From: Panopea generosa
Lineage: Eukaryota > Mollusca > Bivalvia > Adapedonta > Hiatellidae
NCBI GenBank assembly: GCA_029582155.1
Contig: CM055903.1
Coordinates: 40,655,353 to 40,719,352, forward strand
DNA: 64,000 bases
Direction: 5' to 3'
How positions within the stretch are numbered: the stretch's first letter is position 1; every line of letters starts with the position of its first letter. The position numbers and the translations under genes are program-made. The notes under the pieces were generated by a model. The model worked only from the letters and a program-made list of their open reading frames with translations, had not been told where the DNA came from and searched no databases. Positions 12,301 through 19,689 of this stretch are shown piece after piece.

Positions 12301-15300
12301 ATAATTAATTGTATTACACTTTAATTACTTAATTTACCTTTTATCATCATAATGTTATATATTTATGTATAAATAGTTATATTTAGCTTTAGGTGTGCGT
12401 GAGAATGTAAATGACATGATAATCACACTCCGGTTTTATCGAGTCCTTCACCAAGTTGCTCGGCTGACTTAGTTATCCCCCGGTTACTGGGTCCATCACT
12501 AAGTTGCTCAGCCATTTCTTCTTCAGGTAAATGTGTTGTTAAATGCGACATTGTGCAATGAGACTGAACTTCCCATGTCTGAGATTTATAGGGTAAAATT
12601 GTATGTGACACTCTTAACTTTTCAATGTTTGCAATATAAATTGGTTTTATTTTGATTTTAAATTACCAGTAAACATCAAATTAGGAATCAAATTAACTTA
12701 ATTAATGCAACATGCGGTATACAATTAAAGCAAACGTGTAACCAATTAAAAACGCCCTCGCCAAATTATCATAACAAACTTCTCGCTCTTTAAGACAGTG
12801 GGAATATTATGCCGTGTAGAAATTACTTCACACCTTTGAATTCGTGAACAAACCTGGCAAACTTCTCCAATTTTCTTTATCTTTGATCAGCTGTTTGACC
12901 GAAAGGTGCAAAAAAACACAGGTTAGTGTGTTGGCGGGACCTAATTTCTAGTTCGACTGTTCCACCTATCAGTGTTCTAGCCATCGGTGGTAGAACAATA
13001 GAAATTAAATAGGAATTTGGTAGGGACCGGTTTATTGTTCAAGCGATCGGTGGTGTTCCAGCCAACCGAGTTCGAGCTATCGAAGTTCTACTGTATAAGT
13101 AAAATGTCTCTTCCATCCTTAAGTTAAAATTTATGAAAGAAACGGTAAAGGTTATGCCTTTTTTAACTAGCAGCTGCTTCAAAAAAACGTTAATAGTTGT
13201 GACGTTCTTACGTTAAAATCAATGGTTAATCTCAAACAATGTTGATTTTATTCAATATTAAGCCCGAAGCTAAAAATAAAGGTTAATGGAAGGGGTATGT
13301 GTTCATGGGAAAGTGAATGCAAAAATTCTATAAAGGTCCATTGAATGAGTTACATCACAAATTTATATATACACTAATGCTTCAGTGTTCCTGTTCAAAA
13401 GACGGATTATCTGTACATTTATTAACACAATTTCGTATGGTTAATTCAAATGAAAATTTTATTAGCGAATTTTGGAAGTGTGGCCAAGTGGTTATTAAAG
13501 TATTTTATTTTATTTTTTCTTTCTAATAAACTTTTATTTATTTTTTAGATCAAGTATCTCAAGCATTCTCTGACACTTCTCCTGAGGCATTGCAATTTTA
13601 GGTATTTAAATGTTCCTTGATGCCTCAATTTTTTGAGACCTAACTTTTTCTTGTACCTTTTTAAATATTCGATGGCAGTTATCGAGTATTTCTGAGAGTC
13701 TATTGTTGACCTGGTACCCGCAGATCTCAGCCAAGATGCCATGATCGCGACTCTGTTTACGCGTAATCTCCAGAAGCTGCGACCAGCAGTTGAATGTACT
13801 AAACTTGTCCCAGTGTTCACGTCTGAAACAGGAGATAAAACACTATTAATTAAAGTCTTGCATATTGTAACATAATAGTTTTTATGAAAGAAGTGAAAAA
13901 GTGGTTTTATGGTATAAAATACAGAATGATCATTTTAATATAGAAGGTGCATCACTAAATGTCATTATAAAAGTCAAGGTCATTAATCTTATCTTGAAAT
14001 ATAAATAGAAATCTATATAATATATTTTTAACTGTTGACTTGGAGTCTCACTATTAGACTATCTTGCTTAATCACTCCCTGTCCTTAGTTTAATTTAAAC
14101 CCGTTTTATTCGCAAATTGTATTCAATTACGGGGCTCCAGATAAGCACTATTTGGAGGTATTTAAGCACTGAAATTTCGAAATAAAGCATTGAAATTTAA
14201 TTAAGGGGTAAAATAAGATTCAGTGTTGATTAGTTTTGTTTTCAATGGCAATTTGATAAGAATGTTCATTTTTACCCTTAACATTTTCAAAATAAGCATT
14301 GCATACTTATAAGGGGTAAAATACTCTTTAGAAGAAACACATATCTCGAGCACTGCAATTATATTGAAAAATAACACAAGTCATATTAATTAACACATAT
14401 GTATACAATTATGAAAGGGATTCAGAAGAAATCTTACAGCTTTTATGAATAATGTCTCCCCCAACTCCATGTCCCCCGGGAGATTTTATTTGGTGGAATG
14501 ACCTTTAATTTTATACTCTCTTAACGCAATGAGCATATGACTTAATTCTTACAAATATTGTTTGTATACAATCATCCCTGCCCCAATGCCCACCTTCCCA
14601 CTCCCAGTAAAGCATATACATGTACATGTTTTGAGAAGGACACAAGATCAACAATAATTATTTTGGACACTGATTAGCCTCCTCTCACTGTGACTCATCA
14701 TGTTTTCATTCCTGGCTAAGGACAGGTCACAAACAGCCATTAACATATTCCTCTTTCTGTTCCTCATGACCCCTATATGACTGGCTGCACAGCCAGTATG
14801 ATTCATTACAACATGCATTATCAGTAACGGACATGTTTGTCTCCTGTAGCACCAACCAGTCTATATACCCTGACTGGTCACTCCATCTTCAACAACATAT
14901 TTACAGATGTATCCATCATCGCGCCATCTGTCAGTCATTACTTCCCATTATAATGTATTGTTTTGTGCTAAGTAAAAACATGGAACCGGACTTGTTTCTG
15001 TTCTAGAGGTTGATGACTCAGATTACATGTATCTACGTGTACTTGCCGATGTCTCCAGTATCTTTAATCAATCAACATTTTTATCTCTTTAAATGAAGAT
15101 TCAATTTCCTCAATTTGGATTAGTGCCCTGTTATGATTCATGACCAGGTCAACAATAAAATGTTATATTATAGTAGCGGTATATTGGATTGTTCAATCGA
15201 TTTATCAATATATATTTCATTTATACGTACAGAGAAACCTGTACAAGGAGTCATTTCTATTAAGCAGCACAGTTGCTATTTCCTATTTCCATGCTTTCGG

Positions 15301-18300
15301 AGCAAATTAACTTGTATTAAGCAGCCACTTGTCTTAACCAGCCACATTTGCTATTTCCCATGTCAAAGCTTTAGAGCAAAATATCCTGCACTATGCACAA
15401 ACCTGTCTTAAAAGGTTGCATTTGCTCCTTCTCTTGACTGGCTGCTTAAGACAGGTTTGAATGTACACATTTATTAATTTTATGCCCTTTTTTTGTTCTG
15501 ACTGGTTAAATTATCATTTATCATTAGTTGTGGGACGGTAGAAAATTACCTTTTTTAGTTCTATTAGTTTTCAATAGATATGAGTGAGAAAGCTCATGTA
15601 CTTGTATCTAAAATTACTTTCTGGTTCCCAATCCAGCAAGATATTCTGCACTGGATGAACCTGGAACCAAGAATCTCATTAATACTATTCAGCAGCACCA
15701 TCCTTCCTTATGTGATAATAAAACCACTTCAGCTTATCAAATGTTTCTGAACTGTCTCTCGTAGCTTTCAACATGTTTCCATCTGGGATGATTAATTTTC
15801 TATATTTACCAAGCTTTGTGCTTTTATTGGTCCAACTATCCATCCCAATGTTCAATACCAGGAAAAGAACAGCTTTTTTCTTTACACCTAGTGCCTCAGG
15901 AATTGTATTACCACATCTAAGCATGATTTTCCCAACATTACACATGTTTTATGGTTAACAAGATCTGTCTGTAATACCCCTGAATCAGCCATTACTATTA
16001 ACCCAAATATTTTTATAGATCGATCTTAAATAAATACCATGCAGTTAGTGAAACCTTAATGCTAATATACTAAGTTAAACTTATATTTGTCATATTTCTG
16101 TAACATATTTTCATCCACGTTTTCTTGGAATATTCCGTTATCAATCAGAATGGGTGTTAATGAAGTGTTTAATACAATGACTGACAGCCAAACTGGTAGT
16201 TGTTTTTTTTCTAAACTTGTTTATTTTTACATCAATTGCAGTCTTACTGGGTAGAACCAGTACTAAGAATATGAGGATAAAGTGTCTTGCTTAAAGAAAC
16301 CACACAGTTGAGGTGGAGGACTGAACCCACGGTTCCCAGATTCTGGACCCGCTGTTCTACCACTGGACCATACGCCACACTGGAACTCTTATCAAGGCTC
16401 TCAGTCTGTAAACTCCTATCACCCCTTCAAAATGATAATGGAATAGTCAAAGACTTAGGATGGAAGGATCTATTACAGAAAAATCAGTAAGAGAAGAATC
16501 TTAAGCACTCACTTGAAAGTCACCTTCAGTTATGTAAATTGGTTAAATCAACTTTAAGTTGCAGACCCCACGACATGTCATATGTAACCATTAACTTTTT
16601 TATTTTTAAATGTGTCCTTACACATGCAATGTGATTTCATCTGATCAATATGTTTATACTGAAGGTTACAGGGGCAGATCTAGGATTTCAGCTAAGGGGG
16701 CAGACTAAGGAGGCACAACACAAAATCTGAACAGGAAACGTGTTTTTCAGTAACGCCGGGTTTTTTAAATAGTAATGCCGGGGTTTTTAAATAGTAGATC
16801 GGCCAATGGGTTTAATACAGAATCATCTGAATTCTAAATCAAAATGTTTCTGTATACATGCAATGTGGTTTTATCTGAACGTTAAATACAGACTCATTTA
16901 AGTAACACCTGGAGAACCCTTTGAAGAACCTTTGCACAAATTAAATCACAATAAAATACAATTTTCTGAACAACAAGAAAAAATCCTATTTTTAGTAGTA
17001 TTATTTGGAAACATAATTATTTGATCTTTCCTTTTTAAAAGTATTTTATGGGTAAGAAAACAAAATAACAAACTGCTTTATTTTCTGGACATTCTGAATG
17101 ACCCTCACTCAGCATCTCAAGTCATAATATGATCAGTTTGCTGTATCACACACCGAGTAATCAATAAGGCAACCATGAAGTATTGTATAACACCACTTCC
17201 CCTCCTCTTGAAGTGAAGAGTTTGTGGACAAAATACACTCAAAACAGTGTAAGACTGTATAAATTACATATAAGTAGATGGGGAGAGAACAATGATGGGA
17301 AAACAGCAACTTTCTCCACCTCGTATATCACAATACAGTTTCCGTTGAACAAAAACTCAAATGATGGATTCATTTACTGTAACAATGATGTATTATTCGA
17401 AAACAACATTTATACATCATTGTTCTCTAATTAAATTATATTTTCATGTTGTTTTATTCTAATAAAAATTATTTATGTTTTTCATTAATTATGTGTTGAA
17501 AGTGTACTTTTTTATACACATTCCATGATTTACTTTTTATGCTAAATAACCATTCTGATGATTTTTTTGTTTAAGGAGAGCAAAATAATGTAGACCCTAC
17601 CCAAACTGCAAGAAGGCTAACAGATGGTCAGCCAACCTAACCAATCTTTCCTGGGATCCTGGAAGATTGAACAGGACTCAAGCAAACCCATTTTTGCAAG
17701 TTACCGGTATACTTCCCCACTTGAATCAGCAGTGAGAGACAAAGTAAAATGAGACGTAATGTCGTATATCAATCATCACCGCATTTATGGCCTGGTGCAG
17801 ATTCAAACTAAAAACTCCAGGAATGATGGTCAGACACGATACCGACCAAGCTAACTAGACCCAGTTTAAAGGATGTTGATGTTGTATGGTGCTTAGCCTC
17901 AGTTTTAATCATATCGCGACTGTGTCTCCTTGGGACAGTATTCTAAGGGCTGCCACACTGGAGTATCATACCGCAGACACATGATATGATACCCAACACA
18001 GTCACATTATACTGACACAGGGCCGACCAGACCTAGAACTATCTTCTATATACTCTGTACCAAGCAAGGAAGCTTCTAGTACCATTTTTCAATTCATTGA
18101 TATTTCCTCCATTCTTTCATTCCTTTGTATTGTAAATTGTTTAATCATTATTTTCAACAACATTGATTGAATATCTGAGTCATCTTAACAGTTACTTCAT
18201 ACACAGTACAACTTATTAATGAGTTAATATGCTGTAAACACTGATCATTCAAATGAGCATTTTTTTTTTTGGAATGGAGTTTAACAGCATTTTCAACACA

Positions 18301-18916
18301 TTTCAGGTTATATATGGCATATTCAGACAGAGTAGAACCACCTTCCTTCTGCAAGTAACTGGCAAACTTTCTCACATAAAGATTTTGGAACAAGTGGTAC
18401 TTGAACCTACAACCTTAGCGGTGAGAGGCAAGTGATCCTGAGATGGCGCCTTAGACCACTTGGCCACAGAGGACCCTTCAAATTAGTAAATATATTTTTT
18501 ATCTAAATGAATCACATGACACTTTTTCACTTGCTACAGTTTTTGAACATTAGCTAAATAGGATTGGAATTCATGTCTTGGGCATGTGGTAAGATGTTGG
18601 TGACCTTCCAAAAACCCTTCCCCTGGGACCATAGCAGACCCTTTGGCAAAACATCAAAAAATAATGCTAATAATTTGCAATTATCAGCACTGTCATGCAA
18701 CCTGATAGAGGTATGTTTATTTTAGTTACTTACTTCTGTTTTTCTTGTTTATGCCTAGTCCAGGTACTCTTGGCAAGTTTTTCAAGATTTCTTGAGTATT
18801 CGGTTTCCAGCTCGGCCTTTTTGCGATAGAATTCCTGCATCTCCAGCACCATCGCAGTCTGAATCTCGAGCCTGTTCTCCAGACATTTTAGTTGTTCAGC
18901 CAGCTGTTGTCTGATA
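169..18916 (-). CDS. SRGAP: srGAP F-BAR region (8 exons, partial gene)
   Basis: Slit-robo Rho GTPase-activating proteins bind and bend plasma membrane through an N-terminal F-BAR domain. A RhoGAP domain then inactivates Rac/Cdc42-type GTPases, and an SH3 domain contacts Robo receptors. Spliced exons 18916-18734, 13822-13657, 8993-8931, 7838-7680, 3409-3281, 2735-2514, 1440-1339 and 336-169 give about 397 residues. These align in order, from memory, with vertebrate SRGAP1-3. Landmarks are RKKAELETEYSRNLEKLAK in the first exon, KLKALHARNEYLL in the fifth and SDKQRF-like DKQRFLEL with KKFEFQ in the sixth. Every inner exon end has AG/GT signals and the reading frame is kept throughout. The 5' end is lost in the N gap, and the RhoGAP and SH3 exons lie beyond the left edge. 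Invertebrates commonly carry a single srGAP, so a vertebrate paralogue number should not be assigned. Confidence 0.93.
632..907 (+). mobile_element. SINE A, full length with perfect TSD
   Basis: A tRNA-derived SINE. The head carries a box A-like stretch (GATTAGCTCAGTCGATTACG) and a box B-like stretch (GCGAGTTCGAATC). A body with AGTTACTTACGGAGATGGGG follows, then a tail of ATTCAATCAATC type. A perfect 12-bp duplication, CAATGTTGTCCA, flanks it at 620-631 and 908-919. It is the reference copy for this family here. Confidence 0.9.
1339..1440 (-). CDS. SRGAP: srGAP exon: end of F-BAR helix bundle
   Basis: A 102-bp phase-0 exon encoding 34 residues, beginning VRQISAQKPVQDQLIQSYKS and ending LEQLKLDNDE. 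The family counterpart is VCQVSAQQPVQAELMLRYQQ with LATLKIENEE. The acceptor is TACCTAG and the donor GTATGT at 1338-1333. It is below ordinary ORF length and is supported by its splice sites and by continuity with the exons on either side. Confidence 0.92.
1663..1865 (+). mobile_element. SINE A, diverged 3'-truncated copy
   Basis: The tRNA-like head (GGTTAGCTGAGTGGG, then TAAGTTTGAATCC) and part of the SINE A body are recognisable. The copy decays after about 1865 and no tail is seen. It lies in the srGAP intron between 1441 and 2513. Confidence 0.75.
1975..2130 (+). repeat. Dispersed repeat, copy 1 of 2
   Basis: Shares a roughly 150-bp collinear stretch with 11641-11790, with matching blocks such as CATTTTTACCA, TTTCTATCT and GAGATAAAATTCT. 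No terminal repeats or coding potential are visible. Family unknown. Confidence 0.6.
2144..2435. mobile_element. Foldback/MITE-like element with ~48-bp inverted arms
   Basis: The left arm 2144-2191 (GATACCCATGGGTG, then CTCTCCATCCATCACCCG) is inverted at 2387-2435 (CGGGTGATAAATGGAGAG, then CACATGGGTATC). Most positions pair. The 292-bp element has a short non-coding centre. No clear target duplication is visible, so the superfamily is undetermined. Confidence 0.75.
2514..2735 (-). CDS. SRGAP: srGAP exon: F-BAR segment with DKQRF motif
   Basis: A 222-bp phase-0 exon encoding 74 residues, from CMDFGYHNSIRGTVMMYQTA to KKFEFQACRSDE. The family counterpart runs CCDLGYHASLNRALRTYL, then SDKQRFMEMY and MKFEFQSHMGDE. 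The acceptor is AATACAG and the donor GTAAGT. DKQRF and KFEFQ are family signature stretches. An overlapping plus-strand open frame is a shadow of this exon. Confidence 0.95.
3281..3409 (-). CDS. SRGAP: srGAP exon: conserved ARNEYLL segment
   Basis: A 129-bp phase-0 exon encoding 43 residues from KQDKYSVNKLKALHARNEYL to SDDVSDLMD. The vertebrate protein reads AKYSENKLKSIKARNEYLL and later HDLSDLID, one of the best conserved stretches of the srGAP F-BAR domain. The acceptor is CTTCAG and the donor GTAAGT at 3280-3275. The 4.3 kb intron on its upstream side holds two tandem arrays, several SINE fragments and a LINE 3' end. Confidence 0.95.
3584..3972 (+). mobile_element. LINE 3' end (non-LTR retrotransposon remnant)
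   Basis: The plus strand reads KKAKTELLKHAFSYIAMEVW followed by NNMPSTI, the usual C-terminal signature of many LINE reverse transcriptase proteins (R-T-E-L, F-S-Y, W-N-x-L/M-P). An untranslated tail follows, with a GAGGGC/ACCCTC hairpin and a terminal ATTATT repeat. Only this 5'-truncated 3' piece is present. The clade (CR1/L2-like) is a guess from the tail style. Confidence 0.7.
4057..4212 (-). mobile_element. SINE D, head-less copy
   Basis: Contains the SINE D body in minus orientation: the GGGTTTAACATCATTTTCAA, GGAGGAAGACCTCAGAATGA and AAGTAACTGGCAAACTTT blocks. A T-rich run at the left is its A tail on the other strand. The tRNA-like head is missing. Confidence 0.75.
4350..4602 (-). mobile_element. 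SINE C, head-less copy
   Basis: Matches the SINE C body in minus orientation (GTGTCGCTTTCAACAAT, GAGACAGTATTCTAAGCGCT, CTGGAGTATAATGCC). The tRNA head is absent or badly decayed. Confidence 0.75.
4738..5330. repeat. 21-bp tandem array (~28 units)
   Basis: A near-continuous 21-bp repeat of the type GCATGGCAATTTGTAGTCAA plus T. Because 21 is a multiple of three, long frames stay open on both strands, giving monotonous CHALTTN / PCIDHKL / VNAWQF repeats. I see no initiator context, splice signals or domain and treat it as a minisatellite, not a gene. Confidence 0.9.
5495..5695 (-). mobile_element. SINE D, decayed copy beside a tandem array
   Basis: Body blocks GGTTTATATATGGCATCCAC and CTGGCAAACTTTATCAAGTA are followed by a decayed tRNA-like head (AAACCCATGAACTCAAGTGA, then TCTTAATAGAGACC), all in minus orientation. 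The 5' end of the SINE points into the array at 5690-6050. Confidence 0.65.
5690..6050. repeat. ~49-bp tandem array (~7 units)
   Basis: Units contain AACACCACAATAGTGAGGAC, CTCTCCCCA, CACCTCCCCAACGC and an A run. It directly abuts the 5' end of a SINE D copy. On the minus strand each unit contains GAGGTCCTC, as does the first part of the SINE D head. Open frames across it are low-complexity shadows. Confidence 0.88.
6437..6541 (+). mobile_element. SINE D body fragment
   Basis: Plus-strand SINE D body: CCAGTTACTTGCTGAAGG, CTACTCAGATTCATTCTGAG and ACTGAATACATTATATAAC. Both the head and the A tail are missing. Confidence 0.65.
6541..6720 (+). mobile_element. SINE E-like tRNA-head element
   Basis: The head-like sequence GGATAGTGTAGTGGACTACG is followed by a box B-like TATGGGTTCTATCTCC and an unclassified body. 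It resembles heads at 19490, 25550, 35022 and 38080. Family limits are not well defined. Confidence 0.5.
7072..7425 (-). mobile_element. SINE B, split by a TTAA element
   Basis: In minus orientation, the head ATGGTCTAGTGGTGGAGCAC and box B (GGATTCGATCCC) lie at 7344-7425. The tail (TTTCACAATCTATGTAAAAA) lies at 7072-7118. The element at 7119-7339 interrupts them. Part of the SINE body is also missing compared with the copy at 10885. Confidence 0.7.
7119..7339. mobile_element. TTAA-flanked MITE, copy 1 (piggyBac-like)
   Basis: 221 bp beginning CCCTTTACTCCATAGATACA and ending TATATAGCAAAGGG, flanked by TTAA at 7115-7118 and 7340-7343. The centre is a long hairpin whose arms are AAAACAGTGCAG with GTTCAGATTGCT and the reverse complements. 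TTAA target sites are typical of piggyBac-type elements. A same-family copy lies inverted at 49606-49915. Confidence 0.82.
7680..7838 (-). CDS. SRGAP: srGAP exon: charged F-BAR coiled segment
   Basis: A 159-bp phase-0 exon encoding 53 residues. It begins AMKTYHQYQMDSKQAEEALK and ends FRKIEKQEDE. The family counterpart is VMKTYHMYHAESISAESKLKEAEKQEEK, continuing to KKIEKMKEK. The acceptor is TATCTAG at 7845-7839 and the donor GTAAGA. The composition (Lys, Gln, Glu) fits the long amphipathic helices of an F-BAR dimer. A SINE B copy split by a TTAA element sits in the next intron. Confidence 0.93.
8035..8262 (-). mobile_element. SINE C, internally deleted copy
   Basis: Minus-orientation SINE C. 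The body block GACACATTATACTGATGCGG is followed by ACCATTTGGTATGACCTGGC and a decayed head ending CTCTATCACTAGACCAC. The middle is shortened relative to the copy at 10166-10477. Confidence 0.7.
8618..8816. mobile_element. AAGCAG-repeat element, copy 1
   Basis: Contains reiterated TAAGCAGTCACCTGTATT-type motifs at one end and GACTGCTTATATTTATTATC with AAGACAGGTGTGAC at the other. It matches the copy at 15226-15466. It is probably a non-autonomous DNA element; the superfamily is not determined. Confidence 0.6.
8931..8993 (-). CDS. SRGAP: srGAP exon: small 21-residue F-BAR exon
   Basis: A 63-bp in-frame exon (phase 0 at both ends) encoding CREIGSESHEDILKSLYELQ plus Lys. It matches the vertebrate stretch SKEIAFQLHEDLMKVLNELY. 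The acceptor is ATTACAG and the donor GTATGT. It is too short to stand out by open frame length and was found by splice signals and family continuity. Just beyond its acceptor, in the adjoining intron, lies a microsatellite-like array (9.0-9.42 kb). Confidence 0.9.
9005..9425. repeat. Tandem array of TTTTGTTACAGAACAGAACT units
   Basis: Irregular units of roughly 22-32 bp built from GAACATGTTTTGTTACAGAA and CAGAACTGAACT blocks. It lies in the srGAP intron close to the acceptor of the 21-residue exon. Open frames here are low-complexity. Confidence 0.88.
9490..9682 (-). mobile_element. SINE A, head-less copy
   Basis: Minus-orientation SINE A body: GCCATCGATGGCTATCAGAT, GGAAGGTTAACCAGTACTC and CTTTCCCACTTGAATCAGAG. 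It ends near the middle of the SINE; the tRNA head is absent. Confidence 0.8.
10166..10477 (-). mobile_element. SINE C, full length with perfect TSD
   Basis: Reference copy of SINE C. In minus orientation the head reads CGTGGTCTAGTGGTAGAGCG, then GGTGGGTTCGATGCC. The body has GGAAGCTTCTTG-type and GGAGTATCATGCCGCAGACA blocks (plus-strand reading). A perfect 14-bp duplication, TTTGATATGGGTAA, flanks it at 10152-10165 and 10478-10491. Confidence 0.92.
10885..11094 (+). mobile_element. SINE B, full length with perfect TSD
   Basis: Reference copy of SINE B. The head is GGCATGGTCCAGTGGTAGGG with box B-like GTGGGTTTGATCTCC. The body reads CCCTTGAGCAAAACACTTTT and the tail AACTTGTTTCGCAATCAAAG. The 11-bp duplication AATATCAATGA lies at 10874-10884 and 11095-11105. 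Confidence 0.9.
11641..11790 (+). repeat. Dispersed repeat, copy 2 of 2
   Basis: Same orientation and order of blocks as 1975-2130, including CATTTTTACCAGG, TATTTCTATCTCG and GAGATAAAATTCTG. Nothing identifies its class. Confidence 0.6.
12059..13093. mobile_element. pogo/Tigger-like non-autonomous DNA element
   Basis: Left end CAGTAGAGCTTCGATCGCTC and right end, reverse complemented, CAGTAGAACTTCGATAGCTC form imperfect terminal inverted repeats of about 25-30 bp. Both sides are flanked by TA (12057-12058 and 13094-13095). CAGT-type ends with a TA target are typical of pogo/Tigger-type Tc1/mariner elements. At 1035 bp, with no substantial open frame, it looks non-autonomous. Confidence 0.78.
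13657..13822 (-). CDS. SRGAP: srGAP exon: F-BAR helix region with NCW motif
   Basis: A 166-bp exon completing the split Lys codon and then encoding 55 residues, including FNCWSQLLEITRKQSRDHG and ending CHRIFKK. The family counterpart has NCWYLLLNQVRRESKDHA and ends RMFKKSKE. The acceptor is TTTCAG just before 13822 and the donor GTACAA is at 13656-13651. The flanking introns are large (4.9 kb and 4.7 kb) and filled with SINEs and DNA elements. A longer open frame reading through the donor is not supported by homology. Confidence 0.93.
15226..15466. mobile_element. AAGCAG-repeat element, copy 2
   Basis: The ends GTACAGAGAAACCTGTAC and, inverted, TGTACATTCAAACCTGTC form short imperfect inverted repeats. 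The interior repeats TTAAGCAGCCACTTGTCTTA motifs. Related to 8618-8816. Probably a non-autonomous DNA element. Confidence 0.62.
16205..16379 (-). mobile_element. SINE B, near-complete copy
   Basis: The minus strand reads head ATGGTCCAGTGGTAGAACAG, box B CGTGGGTTCAGTCC, body TTAAGCAAGACACTTTATCC and AGTACTGGTTCTACCCAG, and tail ATGTAAAAATAAACAAGTTT. It shows what the 41-kb copy looked like before expansion. Confidence 0.82.
16380..16450 (+). repeat. 60-bp dispersed module
   Basis: CTCTCAGTCTGTAAACTCCT, then CACCCCTTCAAAATGATAAT and GGAATAGTC. Related pieces occur at 20195-20275, 39848-39915 and 54028-54075, and inverted at 47740-47800. Class unknown. Confidence 0.55.
17605..17865 (-). mobile_element. 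SINE A, diverged near-complete copy
   Basis: Minus-orientation body (GGCTAACAGATGGTCAGCCA, CCCACTTGAATCAGCAGTGA) is followed by a decayed head ending CCGACCAAGCTAACTAGACC. Confidence 0.8.
17876..18107 (-). mobile_element. SINE C, head-less copy
   Basis: Minus-orientation SINE C body, from GTTGTATGGTGCTTAGCCTC through GGAGTATCATACCGCAGACA to GGAAGCTTCTAGTACC. It lies directly beside a SINE A copy. Confidence 0.82.
18258..18476 (-). mobile_element. SINE D, full length with TSD
   Basis: Reference copy of SINE D. The minus-strand head is GTCCTCTGTGGCCAAGTGGT, then CTAAGGCG and box B-like GTAGGTTCAAGTACC. This resembles Leu/Ser-type tRNA 5' halves. It ends in an A-rich tail. A 10-bp duplication, TTCAAAT(G/T)AG, with one mismatch lies at 18248-18257 and 18477-18486. 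Confidence 0.85.
18734..18916 (-). CDS. SRGAP: srGAP exon: start of F-BAR domain
   Basis: This is the first visible coding exon and its 5' side is cut by the N gap. It encodes IRQQLAEQLKCLENRLEIQ and continues to QEFYRKKAELETEYSRNLEK, about 60 residues plus two bases of a split Lys codon. In the family this is helix 1 of the F-BAR domain, where the vertebrate protein reads EIRAQLVEQQKCLEQQ and then FFRKKAEIETEYSRNLEKLAE. The donor is GTAAGT at 18733-18728. The next intron is phase 2. The true exon start is unknown because only one base precedes the Ile codon before the Ns. Confidence 0.93.
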
Positions 18917-19416
18917 NNNNNNNNNNNNNNNNNNNNNNNNNNNNNNNNNNNNNNNNNNNNNNNNNNNNNNNNNNNNNNNNNNNNNNNNNNNNNNNNNNNN
19001 NNNNNNNNNNNNNNNNNNNNNNNNNNNNNNNNNNNNNNNNNNNNNNNNNNNNNNNNNNNNNNNNNNNNNNNNNNNNNNNNNNNNNNNNNNNNNNNNNNNN
19101 NNNNNNNNNNNNNNNNNNNNNNNNNNNNNNNNNNNNNNNNNNNNNNNNNNNNNNNNNNNNNNNNNNNNNNNNNNNNNNNNNNNNNNNNNNNNNNNNNNNN
19201 NNNNNNNNNNNNNNNNNNNNNNNNNNNNNNNNNNNNNNNNNNNNNNNNNNNNNNNNNNNNNNNNNNNNNNNNNNNNNNNNNNNNNNNNNNNNNNNNNNNN
19301 NNNNNNNNNNNNNNNNNNNNNNNNNNNNNNNNNNNNNNNNNNNNNNNNNNNNNNNNNNNNNNNNNNNNNNNNNNNNNNNNNNNNNNNNNNNNNNNNNNNN
19401 NNNNNNNNNNNNNNNN
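18917..19416. other. Assembly gap (500 N)
   Basis: Exactly 500 Ns, a conventional placeholder size, so the true distance is unknown. It cuts an srGAP coding exon one base upstream of an Ile codon. Open frames drawn through it are meaningless. Confidence 0.98.
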
Positions 19417-19466
19417 TTCACCTCATATGATTGAGTCCCAGTTTGATTCAACAGAGCGTTTGCCAC
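19417..19466 (-). other. Possible 5' part of the broken srGAP exon
   Basis: Read on the minus strand into the gap, this encodes TQSYEV followed by the first two bases of a Lys or Asn codon. The other gap edge starts with one base before IRQQL. The family reads ESQVKEIRAQL here, so VK-(D/E)-IRQQL is possible if very few bases are missing. No start codon or clear acceptor was found, so this is speculative. Confidence 0.25.
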
Positions 19467-19489
19467 TTACTGATGGTACAGCATTAATA

Positions 19490-19650
19490 GGGTGGTCATG
19501 TTGTGGATAAGTGGATAGAGTGTTGGCAGCTCACATCAGAGATCATGCGTTCGAACCCTGACTTAAACCAATAACCGTCAGAAAAAAAACAGGAAATGGA
19601 CTCCAGAGTGTTTTATATAAGCTCTGAGCTTATTTCATTAACATGCAGTG
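19490..19650 (+). mobile_element. SINE E-like element
   Basis: The head-like GGATAAGTGGATAGAGTGTT is followed by GGCAGCTCAC and box B-like ATGCGTTCGAACCC, then a short non-coding body. Similar heads occur at 25550 and 38080 (inverted). Confidence 0.55.
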
Positions 19651-19689
19651 TTTAAAACTAACCTAGCACAATGTTGTACTATCATCACT

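Larger units (their letters stand above)
13823..18733. other. Large srGAP intron (phase 2)
   Basis: Outside the listed repeats, 13823-15225 holds only AT-rich sequence. One 86-codon minus-strand frame at 15685-15945 has no recognised homology. A decayed repeat with GGGGCAGATCTAGGATTTCA lies near 16670-16800, and 16800-17600 shows nothing definite. Confidence 0.6.

Noticed and set aside
15685-15945. 86-codon minus-strand frame in an srGAP intron
   Set aside because: Composition looks protein-like but I recognise no family, and no clear splice sites frame it. A protein database search could change this.
18888-19466. 180- and 192-codon frames spanning the gap
   Set aside because: They consist almost wholly of unknown residues from Ns, and the minus frame is out of phase with the srGAP exon.
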